The notes: a model not told the origin generated them from the letters alone. 64,000 nt of DNA from Streptosporangium sandarakinum (GCF_013409935.1 NZ_JACCCO010000004.1:62001-126000); one strand, 5' to 3'. Shown: positions 30,974 to 39,324, counted from the stretch's first letter. Program-made: numbers and translations.

Positions 30974-31372
30974 ATGCGCAACCAGCTCCAGCTCGTCCCC
31001 ATGGACGCCGACCGCCTCACCCTTCTGCGGTTCCTCGACGGCCACCCCCAGTGGCGGCCCGTCCGGAGTGGACTGCACAACCTCTACGACACCTATGAGA
31101 TGGCCACCCGGCACGGCCGCCCGCACGTCCTCCTCATCCCCGCCGCGGAACTGGCCCGCCACACCAGCGTCGATGAGCTGTGCGCCGAAGCGGCCGCCGA
31201 CATCAACGCCCTCGCGCTCAACCTCGACCCCGACATCAACCGGGAAGCGCTGCGCCGCCTCGTCGCCCTCGCCATCCGCGCGCACGGCGACCCCGAGCTC
31301 GCCGACGTCTACGCTCTCGCCACCGGCACGGCGACCGAGACGGGCCCGGCCGCGCACGGCCACACCGCATGA
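30974..31372 (+). CDS. Hypothetical protein upstream of and overlapping the integrase
   Basis: 132 residues; ATG after a GGACC stretch. Helical sequence (ADRLTLLRFLDGHPQWRPVRSGLHNLYDTYEMATRHG, VDELCAEAAADINALALNLD). It overlaps the integrase start by four bases (ATGA), so the two are translationally coupled, as with phage excisionase or accessory factors. No HTH is obvious. Function unknown. Confidence 0.5.
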   Translation: MRNQLQLVPMDADRLTLLRFLDGHPQWRPVRSGLHNLYDTYEMATRHGRPHVLLIPAAELARHTSVDELCAEAAADINALALNLDPDINREALRRLVALAIRAHGDPELADVYALATGTATETGPAAHGHTA

Positions 31373-32550
31373 CGCACCTGCCCGAGGTGACCGCCGCGGC
31401 GAGCAGCACCGACATGCTGCCCGCCGCGGCGGCCGCCGACCCGCTCAAGAACCCCTACCACGCCTACCTCGCGAAACTGGACTCCGCCGACTCCAAGCGG
31501 ACCATGCGCGGCTGCCTCGACCGGGTCGCCCGCATCCTCGCCGGCCACGACCCCACCGGCCTCACCCCCGCCGGCGACCCCGACCCCGCGGTGCTCGCCA
31601 TCACCGGCGAACACGTCCGCTGGCACCTGCTCCGCTACGAGCACGCCGTGCAGCTGCGCGACATCATCGCCCGCCAGGGCTCCCGCCGACCGGACGGCAC
31701 CGTTCAACCCTGGTCACCGTCGCACCGCAACAAGCACCTCGTCGCCATCCGCCAGGTCCTCGACCAGGCGTGGCTGCTGGGCCAGATGAGCGCCGAAGAC
31801 CGCGACCGCGCCCAGCAGATCACCAACTTCAAAGGCACCCGGCTCCGGGCCGGTGAGCACATCCCCATCGAGCGCGTCGGCGCACTCCTCGCCGCGTGCG
31901 ACGCCGACGCCACCGAAGGCACCGACACCGGGAACGAGGCGTTGCGGCGCATGGCGCTGCGGGACGCCGCGATCATCGCCACGCTCTACACCTCCGGAGT
32001 CCGCCGCGCCGAGCTCGCCGGCATCGCGCTGGCCGACTACGACCCCATCGAGGGGGCGCTGCGGGTCCGCGGCAAGGGCGACAAGGAACGGCTGGTCTAC
32101 GTCACCCGCGACGCGGTCGCCCGCATCGAGGCGTGGCTGACCGTGCGCGGCCGCGCCCCGGGCGGCCTGTTCGCGCCGTTCACCCCCCGCGGTGGCCACG
32201 TCCGCACGAACCCGCGCGGCCAGGTCGACCACATCACGGGGCAGACGGTCGGCGACGTGCTCAACGTGCGAGGTGAGCAGGCCAGGATCGGCCCCCAGCG
32301 CGCGCACAACTTCCGCCGCACCTGGGCCGGCAACCTCCTCAACCTCGTCGACCTGGCCACCGTGCAGGCGCTGGCCGGGCACGCCTCGCCAGCCACAACG
32401 GCGGGCTACGACCGGCGACCGGAGGAGGCGCGCCGCCAGGCAGTGAACCGGCTCCCCTCACCGGAGGCGAAGCCGCTGCCCGGGGTCGCTCCGTTGCAGG
32501 ACCGGGCGGCCGCCGGGCGGCGGGCCCGCCGCCGGGGTGGTGACGACTGA
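31369..32550 (+). CDS. int: Tyrosine recombinase (phage-type integrase)
   Basis: 393 residues from ATG 31369. The N-terminal SAM-like core-binding domain covers ~20-150 (NPYHAYLAKLDSADSKRTMRGCLDRVARIL). The catalytic domain shows Arg I in LYTSGVRRAELAGI, Lys in GKGDKERLVYV, HxxR in RAHNFRRTWAG, the GH box in LAGHASPATTAG and the Tyr nucleophile in AGYDRRPEEAR. It would integrate or excise the element at an att site. The structured region ending ~0.7 kb downstream (33078-33259) is a candidate attP. Confidence 0.88.
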   Translation: MTHLPEVTAAASSTDMLPAAAAADPLKNPYHAYLAKLDSADSKRTMRGCLDRVARILAGHDPTGLTPAGDPDPAVLAITGEHVRWHLLRYEHAVQLRDIIARQGSRRPDGTVQPWSPSHRNKHLVAIRQVLDQAWLLGQMSAEDRDRAQQITNFKGTRLRAGEHIPIERVGALLAACDADATEGTDTGNEALRRMALRDAAIIATLYTSGVRRAELAGIALADYDPIEGALRVRGKGDKERLVYVTRDAVARIEAWLTVRGRAPGGLFAPFTPRGGHVRTNPRGQVDHITGQTVGDVLNVRGEQARIGPQRAHNFRRTWAGNLLNLVDLATVQALAGHASPATTAGYDRRPEEARRQAVNRLPSPEAKPLPGVAPLQDRAAAGRRARRRGGDD

Positions 32551-32806
32551 GCGCCCTGCTCCTCCGCGAGGGTACGAGGCATTTGCCGGACTTATTTCCC
32601 TAAATGGCCGATTCGGGCATTCCTGAGAAAGCCCAGCCTGCCCTTTTTTATCAGAAACGCCGGTCAGGGAGCCCGCCGAGCCACTACCGTGATGAGCGGT
32701 CCCAGCTTCTAGCTGACCTTTTTCTGCGTTCCGTGCGGCGGTAACCGCCTGCTGGCCATCCGTCAGTAGGCGGCTCCCGCCGGACGACCCAGCAGAAAGG
32801 GATGCT

Positions 32807-32980
32807 ATGGCCGAGACTGTTCCCCCCGCCCCCGGCGGAGGGTCCATCGGTAAGTTCTCGAAGGTCTGCGCACTGCTTCGCAAGATCGGCCCCGACCTAG
32901 CGCTACGGCTCCTTGTCGGGCTCCTGATCGAGCTGCTGCGCAGGGCCGCCGAGGGGCGCTCCTGGGATGACCTTCTGTAG
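32807..32980 (+). CDS. Small single-helix protein
   Basis: 57 residues; ATG with AAAGG upstream. Gly/Pro N-terminus (ETVPPAPGGGSIGKF), basic turn (CALLRKIGPDLALR) and a hydrophobic helix (LLVGLLIELLRRAAEG). Its last codons lie within the left arm of the hairpin 32958-33002. It resembles the tiny proteins at 4413 and 13637. Function unknown. Confidence 0.5.
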   Translation: MAETVPPAPGGGSIGKFSKVCALLRKIGPDLALRLLVGLLIELLRRAAEGRSWDDLL

Positions 32981-33002
32981 CTAAGAAGATCACCCCAGGA
33001 GC
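32958..33002 (+). terminator. Hairpin spanning the stop codon of the small gene
   Basis: GCTCCTGGGATGA pairs with TCACCCCAGGAGC (12 of 13) across a 19-base loop that includes the TAG. Likely transcription terminator or mRNA-stabilising stem. Confidence 0.6.
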
Positions 33003-33044
33003 CACAGCAGGGGTCTCCCGGTCGCCTTCACTGGTCGTCACACC

Positions 33045-33448
33045 GTGTACGTGAAGGGGCTGGGGGCCCTTGCTTGTCTCAGTAGCACTGAGAGTCTTTA
33101 CAGTCTGAGACTGTACCTCTTCGACTTTATGTTTAAAGTCAGTTTAAACAAGTTCCCGCAGCTACCGGGAAGCCCCCAAGACCCTCGTGAGGACAAAACC
33201 CCAGCTAGTAGCCCTGAATCCTATCCGCTGGTCGTACTCCGCAGGAAGTTTAAACTTCCCCGCAAGTCCCTCTTTGCGGACCCATCTTCATAGTCAGGCC
33301 GGGGCTGTCGTACGACGCGTCCTGACCTGCTGGGTGTCTGGTCGCGTCTTCGGCAGGTCCCAGCCCTTGCCCCGCCGGCGTCCGCGGAGCGGCCGGTGGG
33401 GTGGGTGTCGATTCGTGGTTGGAGCTGGCGTAGGTGGCCGCGTCGCTC
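33045..33448. other. Hairpin-dense, AT-richer non-coding region (candidate attP or origin)
   Basis: Within 182 bases there are five consecutive inverted repeats: CTCAGT/ACTGAG (33078-33092), TACAGTCT/AGACTGTA (33099-33115), GACTTT/AAAGTC (33123-33140), TTCCCG/CGGGAA (~33153-33171) and the 16-bp palindrome GGAAGTTTAAACTTCC (33244-33259). The word GTTTAAA occurs three times. Any open frames across it lack coding character. It follows the integrase and a tiny gene and precedes the convergent RiPP genes. Integrase arm/core sites or a replication origin are the main hypotheses. Confidence 0.5.
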
Positions 33449-34579
33449 TCAGGCGGGCAGGTCCCAGGACGGGCCGCCCGGCTCGCCCAGCCATACCCGC
33501 TGCTTCTCCCGGGTGGCGGTGAGCCCGAACGCCGACTGGTGCGGTGACCCTGCGTCCTGCCACAGCAGGACGGCGTCCTCCACGGCGTCCCACAGCCGGT
33601 GCGGGCCGTGTTGGTGGACGATCCACCCGCCGCCCGGGGCGGGCCGGGTGTCGGCGCGGGAGCCGGTGGCGACGTCCAGCAGGATCGTCGTCTCCTCGGC
33701 CGATGACCGCTGCGCGGCCGGTACGGCGAGCTGGGCGACGAACAGGGCGGTCTCGTTCTCCAGGAGCGCCGGGTCGATCCGGCTCTCCCTGGCCTCCCCG
33801 ATACCGGTCAGGACCGGCGGCCGGGGCGGCGGCATGTGGGAGCGGGCCCGCATGAAATACAGGTCGTCCGGCAGGAAACGGCCGCTCGCCTCGCCGTCGT
33901 CGTTGACGGTGAGGTGCGCGAACGCCACGCCGCCCATCCATCCCCACGTCGGGGTGGTGAGGGTGCCGCCGGCGCGGACCTGGCTCAGCCAGGCCGCGGG
34001 GATGGTCCGGACCGCGCAGGTGCCGATCAGCCGGTCGTAGGGCGCGTTGTCCGGATGGCCGTGCAGCCCATCGGCCACCACCAGGGTCGGCGCGTACCCG
34101 AGTCCGGTGATGGCCTTGCGGGCGCGTTCGGCCACGGCCGGGTCGTACTCGATCGACGTCACCGCCGCCTCGCCCAGGCGGTGGCACATCAGCGCGGTTG
34201 AGTAGCCGGTGCCGGTGCCGATCTCCAGCACCGCGTCGCCCTTGTCGATCCCGGCGGCCTCCAGCATCCGCACGACCAGGCTCGGCAGTGTGGAGGATGA
34301 GGTGGAGGAGCCGGTCACGGTCCCGGTCGCGTTCTCGGCGAGGACGCCTTCGACCTGGGTCACGAGCGTTTCGTCGGTGTAGACGAGCCGCCACCAGTCG
34401 TCGTCTCCGACCGCGTCGCGGTGGATCGGCGTCCACCGGTCCGGCTGTCCGTTGTCGGTGAGGTAGATCGCGTCACCGACGAACGGCTCGCGCGGCACCT
34501 CCTCCAGCGCGGTGCGCCAGCCGGGGGAGCCCACGGCGTCCGCCAGGGCGCGGCGGAACCGCGCGGCGGTGTCGTTCAC
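33449..34579 (-). CDS. tgmC: Graspetide-associated PIMT-like O-methyltransferase
   Basis: 376 residues. I choose GTG 34579, which overlaps the tgmB stop (GTGA) with GGAGGG 9 bases upstream; an ATG at 34588 is possible. It is a protein-isoaspartate-methyltransferase fold: SAM motif I DAVLEIGTGTGYSTALM, then VTSIEYDPAVAERARKAI and APYDRLIGTCAVRTIPAAWLSQVRAGG. A long C-terminal extension (FVAQLAVPAAQRSSAEETTILLD, HQHGPHRLWDAVEDAVLLWQDAG) is typical of the methyltransferase in ATP-grasp peptide systems. Relatives methylate an Asp in the modified core, leading to aspartimide (imiditide) formation. Confidence 0.85.
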   Translation of the reverse strand: MNDTAARFRRALADAVGSPGWRTALEEVPREPFVGDAIYLTDNGQPDRWTPIHRDAVGDDDWWRLVYTDETLVTQVEGVLAENATGTVTGSSTSSSTLPSLVVRMLEAAGIDKGDAVLEIGTGTGYSTALMCHRLGEAAVTSIEYDPAVAERARKAITGLGYAPTLVVADGLHGHPDNAPYDRLIGTCAVRTIPAAWLSQVRAGGTLTTPTWGWMGGVAFAHLTVNDDGEASGRFLPDDLYFMRARSHMPPPRPPVLTGIGEARESRIDPALLENETALFVAQLAVPAAQRSSAEETTILLDVATGSRADTRPAPGGGWIVHQHGPHRLWDAVEDAVLLWQDAGSPHQSAFGLTATREKQRVWLGEPGGPSWDLPA

Positions 34580-35556
34580 TGCCACCATCCCTCCAGGATC
34601 ACATCGGCGAAGGCGTCCGCCATCGCGTCGGCATCAGGTAACCAGGCCCATTGGCCGTTGGGGTTGCATTCGATGAAGGTCCACCGCTCGGCGCCGCCCG
34701 CGTCGTTGAGGGCGAAGTCGAAGCAGCCGAACGCCAGACCGAAGTGCTGCAGGTAGGCGCGTACGGCGTCCTGGATCGGCTCGGGCACGGCGATGGGCTC
34801 GTGGACGAGCTTCTCCCAGTCGCCGCTACGCCAGTCGAGCGCACCGTCCGGGGTGGTGATCCGGCTGGCGAACACCCGTGTCCCGATCGCTGTGACCCGG
34901 GCGTCGGCGGTCTTCGGGACCTCCTGCTGGAACAGGTGCGCGGTCACCGCCAGCGAGTCGTCCAACTCCTCGACGGCGACGCGCTGCGTCCAGATCGCCG
35001 ACGCTCCCCCGCCCGGGGTGGACGGGGCACCGCGGAACGACTTGTAGATGATCGTGCCGTGCTCGGCGGCGAACGCGCGGGCCTGCTCAACGTCGTTGGT
35101 GACCAGGCTCGGCGGGATCGCCAGTCCGAGCCGCGCGGCGGCCTGGAGCTGGGCGGGCTTGCGGTCGGCGCGGCCGAGCGCCGCCGGGTGGTTGACGTAG
35201 GTGGCGCCGACCAGGTTGTTCAGGAGGCCACCGAGACCGTACTGGGCCTCGGTCGCGGCGAAGGCGCGGTGGTGCTCGGGCAGGCCAGCGAACCGCGCGG
35301 TGTAGGGGGTGGGGCGGCGGTAGTACACCGCCCCAACCTCTTCTACCGCGATGTCACGGCTCGGCGTGCGAAGCCGGCCCGCCCACTCCGTGCGGCCGTC
35401 GCCGATGGTGGCGCCGAACATCAGCTCAGCGCCGATGTCAGCGGGATCGACTCGGGCGACCTGCGCGCGGCGCTTGTTGAGCGCCTCGATCACCAGGTTG
35501 GCCGTGACGTCCTCGACTGAGGTGACCACCAGCACGGTCCGCGGTGTGGGCTTCAT
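34576..35556 (-). CDS. tgmB: ATP-grasp ribosomal peptide maturase (graspetide ligase)
   Basis: 326 residues; ATG 35556. RiPP ATP-grasp features: an N-terminal domain TVLVVTSVEDVTANLVIEALNKRRAQV, then VYYRRPTPYTARFAG, the ADRKPAQLQAAARLGLAIPPSLVTND region, HGTIIYKSFRG (nucleotide Lys), LFQQEVPKTADARV and the Mg-binding end CFDFALNDAG...WTFIECNPNGQWAW. It forms ester or amide links between side chains in the precursor core using ATP. The gene lies between tgmA (13 bases upstream) and tgmC (overlapping), forming one operon. Confidence 0.9.
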   Translation of the reverse strand: MKPTPRTVLVVTSVEDVTANLVIEALNKRRAQVARVDPADIGAELMFGATIGDGRTEWAGRLRTPSRDIAVEEVGAVYYRRPTPYTARFAGLPEHHRAFAATEAQYGLGGLLNNLVGATYVNHPAALGRADRKPAQLQAAARLGLAIPPSLVTNDVEQARAFAAEHGTIIYKSFRGAPSTPGGGASAIWTQRVAVEELDDSLAVTAHLFQQEVPKTADARVTAIGTRVFASRITTPDGALDWRSGDWEKLVHEPIAVPEPIQDAVRAYLQHFGLAFGCFDFALNDAGGAERWTFIECNPNGQWAWLPDADAMADAFADVILEGWWQ

Positions 35557-35568
35557 CTTGGGTTGTCC

Positions 35569-35814
35569 CTAGTCGTTGTTGGAGTCGTCCGCCACCGCGG
35601 GGCTGCCACCGGAGCCGTCGTTGCCGCCGCCCCTGGACTTGGTGATGGTGACCTTGTTGCCCATGTCCACGGGCGCTCCATCGCGGTCGTAGAAGCGGGT
35701 GACCTGGGTGGTGGGGTCGAGCTGCACCGACGCGTACAGGCCGTCCTCCTCCGGGAGGGGCGTGGTGGCTCGGCTCAGCCCCCAGGGGGCGGTCTGCTCC
35801 ATCAGCAGAGTCAT
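35569..35814 (-). CDS. tgmA: Putative ATP-grasp-modified RiPP precursor peptide
   Basis: 81 residues from ATG 35814 with AAAGGAC upstream. The leader has the family signature APWGLSR (PxGLxR), which the ligase is expected to recognise. A middle segment (YASVQLDPTTQVTRFYDRDGAPVDMG) precedes a Thr/Ser/Asp-rich core (TITKSRGGGNDGSGGSPAVADDSNND), whose Thr/Ser and Asp side chains could be linked. Size and layout match the 'putative ATP-grasp target RiPP' family. The structure and activity of the product are unknown. Confidence 0.85.
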   Translation of the reverse strand: MTLLMEQTAPWGLSRATTPLPEEDGLYASVQLDPTTQVTRFYDRDGAPVDMGNKVTITKSRGGGNDGSGGSPAVADDSNND

Positions 35815-35872
35815 GGCGCTGTCCTTTCTCGTGATCGTCAGTAGGGGTGACACTGGTTGAGCCGTGAGTGGT

Positions 35873-35992
35873 TCAGCGGGAGCCGCTGCCGTTGCAGGAG
35901 ACGCACTGCCGCGTCTGGCCGTCGATGATGACGAAACCGGTACCGCCGCACGAGCCGCACGCGGCGCGCAGGACCCTGATGATCCTGAGCAT
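35873..35992 (-). CDS. 39-residue DnaJ-type zinc-finger peptide
   Basis: ATG 35992 follows AAAGGAGG with ideal spacing. A basic helix (MLRIIRVLRAA) is followed by CGSCGGTGFVIIDGQTRQCVSCNGSGSR, the CxxCxGxG...CxxCxGxG zinc finger of DnaJ-like proteins. It sits directly upstream of tgmA on the same strand, so it may be the first gene of the RiPP operon. Similar mini zinc fingers occur across actinobacterial mobile elements. Confidence 0.6.
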   Translation of the reverse strand: MLRIIRVLRAACGSCGGTGFVIIDGQTRQCVSCNGSGSR

Positions 35993-36156
35993 GCTCACCT
36001 CCTTTCCAGTGGCCGGGGTGGCGGGGGCGCCCGCTGAACGTGGGCGCCCCCGCCGGCGGCCGAGGGGTGGGCGGGAGACCCGACGTCCCCGCCCGGGCAC
36101 CCGGCCGTTTCTTCCTGTGCGCGGCTCATGAGCGCACTGCGCGCAGGAAGTCGGGA

Positions 36157-36199
36157 CGCGGCGGCACACCCGGTCCCCGGAGCCGGGTGTGCCGCCGCG
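36157..36199. terminator. Perfect 17-bp stem
   Basis: CGCGGCGGCACACCCGG (36157-36173) pairs exactly with 36183-36199 around a 9-base loop. It lies immediately after the stop (36203) of the leftward gene pair and before the RiPP operon, so it probably terminates the former. Confidence 0.7.
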
Positions 36200-36202
36200 C
36201 GA

Positions 36203-36601
36203 TCATGCCGCGTCCCCCACGCGTTGCGCGGGAACGCGGGCGTGGTTCCCATGGCCACGAGAGCGTGACCACCCTCCGCGCGCACCCTTGAGGGATGGAG
36301 GGTGGGGCGTCTCGTGGCCACGGGGTGGTGCCTGCCGGGCCTGGCCCTGGCCGGTGTGGCCGGTGGGAAGGGTCCAGGCCGGGCAGAGATCAAGTTCGGC
36401 CTCACACATCAAGGCCGAAAGCTCCTCCGTGGTCGCGGAGTCGACGTACCGGCACAGGGCGGGGTCCGCCATGTGCCACGCGCCGTACTTCCGCGAGTAC
36501 GGAAGCCACAGGATGAACCAGGTGGGGAACCGTCGCCGCAGGTCGGCTACCTCGGCGGCTCGGTAGTCGTCGGGCGACTGCTCAGACGGTGGTGACGACA
36601 T
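36203..36601 (-). CDS. Small protein, FPxWxIW module (module A')
   Basis: 132 residues; ATG 36601 lies inside the 3' end of the upstream gene (overlap 20 bases). The core DYRAAEVADLRRRFPTWFILWLPYSRKYGAWHMAD...YVDSATTEELSALM resembles the 37459-37716 product (FPGWLIWRD...WCARR...HTDLEGLRELL). The C-terminus is basic and disordered. No enzymatic motif. Such small proteins cluster with XRE/TPR regulators in actinomycetes; role unknown. Confidence 0.55.
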   Translation of the reverse strand: MSSPPSEQSPDDYRAAEVADLRRRFPTWFILWLPYSRKYGAWHMADPALCRYVDSATTEELSALMCEAELDLCPAWTLPTGHTGQGQARQAPPRGHETPHPPSLKGARGGWSRSRGHGNHARVPAQRVGDAA

Positions 36602-36929
36602 CGCTGCCCTCACCCTCGACCGGCCGGGAAGCAGGGGAGATCTGTTCGGCGATCCGCCGCGCGACATCGAGCACGTCGGAGCTCGGGGCCCTCTTGGGGG
36701 AGCGCCCCGGTTCGGTACCCCAATAGAAGACCTCGACGGTGTGGCCCGTCCACACGAGCACCTTCCCGTCGACCAGTAGGTAGGGCTGGCTATCCCGCCG
36801 GAGGGATTCCGTAGGGATCCCGTGGTCGGTGAGCAGTGCCTGAAGCTGGTCGAGGGCGCGGGTGGACTTGCCCCATCCGCTGAGCTTCTGGAGTTGTTCG
36901 CTCGCAGCGGTTCCCGGTGCCGGGATCAT
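36582..36929 (-). CDS. Small protein, VLVWT module (module B')
   Basis: 115 residues; ATG 36929, AGAGGACC upstream. LDQLQALLTDHGIPTESLRRDSQPYLLVDGKVLVWTGHTVEVFYWGTE aligns in layout with the 37098-37466 product (LQTAFARHGLDVDAHQLARG...VARGVLVYTDGFRFWWVTW). Probably an alpha/beta single-domain protein. Forms an overlapping pair with module A'. Function unknown. Confidence 0.55.
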   Translation of the reverse strand: MIPAPGTAASEQLQKLSGWGKSTRALDQLQALLTDHGIPTESLRRDSQPYLLVDGKVLVWTGHTVEVFYWGTEPGRSPKRAPSSDVLDVARRIAEQISPASRPVEGEGSDVVTTV

Positions 36930-37097
36930 GCGTTGGTCCTCTCGTGCGGTGAGAGATGGTGAAGGGGTGCGCGGCCCCGGGGGTCTTCCGGCGACGGATG
37001 CCGGTGATCATCCCGGGGCCGCGCCTCTGGCGGCCGCCCGGCGGTCGGGCAGACGGGGCGTGAGCCGCGGCCGACACGGAGCCGCCAGAGCTGAGGG

Positions 37098-37466
37098 TCA
37101 GATGGGCAGGTGGGGCGTATCGGTGATCTGTCTTCGCTTGACGACGGCCGGGTGCTGCAACAGCTCCTCAACCACGCCTTCGGTGGTCGTGTGGTGCGTC
37201 ACCCAAGGTTTGCCGCGCCGCGGGGTGTCCCACGTCACCCACCAGAAGCGGAAGCCGTCGGTGTAGACCAGCACACCCCGGGCGACGGAGACCGCGGCGC
37301 GGCCGCGGGCCAGCTGGTGGGCGTCGACGTCCAAGCCGTGTCTGGCGAATGCGGTCTGTAGGCGGCCCGCCGCGGTCAGGGCCGCTCGAACGTTGCTGGA
37401 GCGGACGAACACCGCGCCGCGACGGCGGATCGTCGGGAGCCGGAGGAGCCGGAGAAGGTCAGTCAT
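37098..37466 (-). CDS. Small protein, VLVYT module (module B)
   Basis: 122 residues; ATG 37466 with AGGAGGGG upstream, overlapping the preceding gene by 8 bases. Basic N-terminus (LLRLLRLPTIRRRGAVFVRSS), helical middle, then VARGVLVYTDGFRFWWVTW. Homologous in pattern to module B' at 36582. Function unknown. Confidence 0.55.
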   Translation of the reverse strand: MTDLLRLLRLPTIRRRGAVFVRSSNVRAALTAAGRLQTAFARHGLDVDAHQLARGRAAVSVARGVLVYTDGFRFWWVTWDTPRRGKPWVTHHTTTEGVVEELLQHPAVVKRRQITDTPHLPI

Positions 37467-37716
37467 CCCGCCCCTCCTGCTCCTGCTGCTTCTCGTGGCT
37501 CTCCAGCAGTTCCCGCAGCCCTTCCAGGTCGGTGTGACGCAGGACCACCGCGTCCGGGGACGGGGAGCTGGTATGCCGGCGCGCGCACCAATCGCCGTGC
37601 TCACCTTCCGGCTTGAAATCACGCCAGATGAGCCAGCCAGGGAAGTCCGCTTGGAGGATCTCCGCTGCGCTGGGGCTGAATAGCAGGGTGGCGCGCTCGT
37701 CATCCACCCGGCCCAA
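37459..37716 (-). CDS. Small protein, FPGWxIW module (module A)
   Basis: About 85 residues. The start is uncertain: TTG 37716 or GTG 37707, both without a clear ribosome site, so a leaderless message is possible. AAEILQADFPGWLIWRDFKPEGEHGDWCARR...VLRHTDLEGLRELLESHE matches module A' at 36203. It is the upstream member of the A-B pair, next to the XRE/TPR regulator. Confidence 0.55.
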   Translation of the reverse strand: MGRVDDERATLLFSPSAAEILQADFPGWLIWRDFKPEGEHGDWCARRHTSSPSPDAVVLRHTDLEGLRELLESHEKQQEQEGRDD

Positions 37717-37744
37717 GTTACGGATAGAAGAAATGCCAGTACAG

Positions 37745-37778
37745 CCACGGAGCGCCGTAGTTCATCGGCGCTCCGTGG
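37745..37778. terminator. Perfect 13-bp stem
   Basis: CCACGGAGCGCCG pairs exactly with CGGCGCTCCGTGG over an 8-base loop. It lies between the stop of the XRE/TPR gene (37803) and the next leftward gene. Confidence 0.65.
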
Positions 37779-37802
37779 GAAACTACTACGTATCGTGGTA
37801 CC

Positions 37803-39044
37803 TCAGTCGGTGAGACTGAAGAAATCCACGAGGGCCCTTTGATCGGTAGTCAGGGTCCGCTTCACATTGCTGATGATTTCCCGGGTCGTGTCCCGTCCGA
37901 GTTGCTGGTAGCGCAGCCATTCGGGGGCCTTCGCCCGGAGGTTGATCATGATCTCGGTGGCGCGTGCCACGTCGCCGATGCGGACGTTGGCGCGGGCGGC
38001 GTCCAGCAGCGCCCGGTGCCAGGTGTTGGAGTCGGTCCGGCCGACACCGCGGGGCAACGCGTTGTGCAGCGCGACCGCCTTGGCCGGCTCGCCTGTCACC
38101 ATCGCGTTCTCCGTCTTGAGGAGCGCGGCCGTCAGCGGGCCGAAGGACCGGCCGGCGTGCCGGTCGCGGTACTCGCGTCCCATCCGCATCCCGGCCATGC
38201 CGGCGAGGTTGGCGTACTCCTCGGCTTCGGTGGGCTGGTTGTTGCGGGCGGCGGCCGCGGAGGCGCGGGCCAGTAGCCACCCCCACGCCTCCAGTTGGGT
38301 GGGGGTGGCCGACGACATGCGGGGCTCGATCAGCTCGGCGGCGTGCAGGCACAGGTCGATGACTTCGCTGAACCGGCCCTGCCGCATCATGGCCCACGCC
38401 TGAACGCTGATGGCGGCCCCGGCGAGTTGCATGTCCCCGATGGTCAGGGCGTCGCGCTGGGCGCCCTGGATCGCGATGAGCGCCAGGTCGTGCGCGCGGA
38501 CCTGGATGAGGTAGCGGGCCGCGAGGTTGAGCGCGTCGGAGCGGAGCCGTAGCGCGGCCGAGTGGATGGGTTCGTCCTCCAGGTGGGCGACGTGGTGCTG
38601 GGCGGAGACGATGAGCTGCGGCAGCAGGCCGGCCAGGGCGTCGTAGCGGTTGCTGTGGTAGATGATGCCGAGGTTGGAGATGGCGCTTTCCAGCCGGGTC
38701 AGGGACAGCTCGTCGGCGTCGGCGGTGCCGTACATCGGCTGCCCTGCGAGGTCCAGAGCAGGGGCGACGGCGGCGCGGATGGGGGCCAGGACCATCTCGT
38801 TGGGCCCATCGGTGACCGGCTCGGGCGGGCCGGGCTGGACGAAGGTCATCGTGACCACGCCGAGGGCTTTGCCGATGGCGTGGAAAGTCTCGAACCGGGC
38901 GGTGCCGCCCTGCTCGATTTTCCTGACCACGCCGAGGCTGACCCCGCTGGCGGCGGCGAGTTCTTCCTGGGTGAGGCCCCGGGTTACCCGGAGGGTGCGG
39001 ATCCTCTCGCCTGGCTGGTCATGCGTGATAGCGTCATTGGGCAT
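37803..39044 (-). CDS. XRE-family regulator with TPR-like C-terminal domain
   Basis: 413 residues from ATG 39044 with CAGGAGG upstream. The HTH occupies residues ~10-70 (GERIRTLRVTRGLTQEELAAASGVSLGVVRKIEQGG). The remaining ~330 residues are helical repeats (NLGIIYHSNRYDALAGLLPQLIVSAQHHVAHL, ALRLRSDALNLAARYLIQVRAHDLALIAIQGAQ) typical of actinobacterial XRE-TPR regulators that sense peptides or small molecules. Two small-gene pairs and a tgm RiPP operon lie downstream on the same strand, so it may regulate them; that is inferred. Confidence 0.75.
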   Translation of the reverse strand: MPNDAITHDQPGERIRTLRVTRGLTQEELAAASGVSLGVVRKIEQGGTARFETFHAIGKALGVVTMTFVQPGPPEPVTDGPNEMVLAPIRAAVAPALDLAGQPMYGTADADELSLTRLESAISNLGIIYHSNRYDALAGLLPQLIVSAQHHVAHLEDEPIHSAALRLRSDALNLAARYLIQVRAHDLALIAIQGAQRDALTIGDMQLAGAAISVQAWAMMRQGRFSEVIDLCLHAAELIEPRMSSATPTQLEAWGWLLARASAAAARNNQPTEAEEYANLAGMAGMRMGREYRDRHAGRSFGPLTAALLKTENAMVTGEPAKAVALHNALPRGVGRTDSNTWHRALLDAARANVRIGDVARATEIMINLRAKAPEWLRYQQLGRDTTREIISNVKRTLTTDQRALVDFFSLTD

Positions 39045-39324
39045 AGCCCTGCACCTCCTGAGAGCCTTTGACATCCCTCAGCGTAGACATGCAGGGCTTA
39101 TTTATGTTCAGTATCGGTCGCATCGTATTCGGAGAGCAGCAGCATACGGCGCGTTTCTCACTTTTCGGCCATTCAATAAGGTCAAAAGTCGTACCAGTAA
39201 ATGGCAGCCGTAAATAGGGGGTGCCGTGTCGGGGGTGTAGCCGCGCGGCCGTAGACCTCGCCGCCCGCCGACAGGTACCGTCGCTCCGGAGGTCCGGCAG
39301 CCGGACCGTAGAGAGGGAGGCGCG

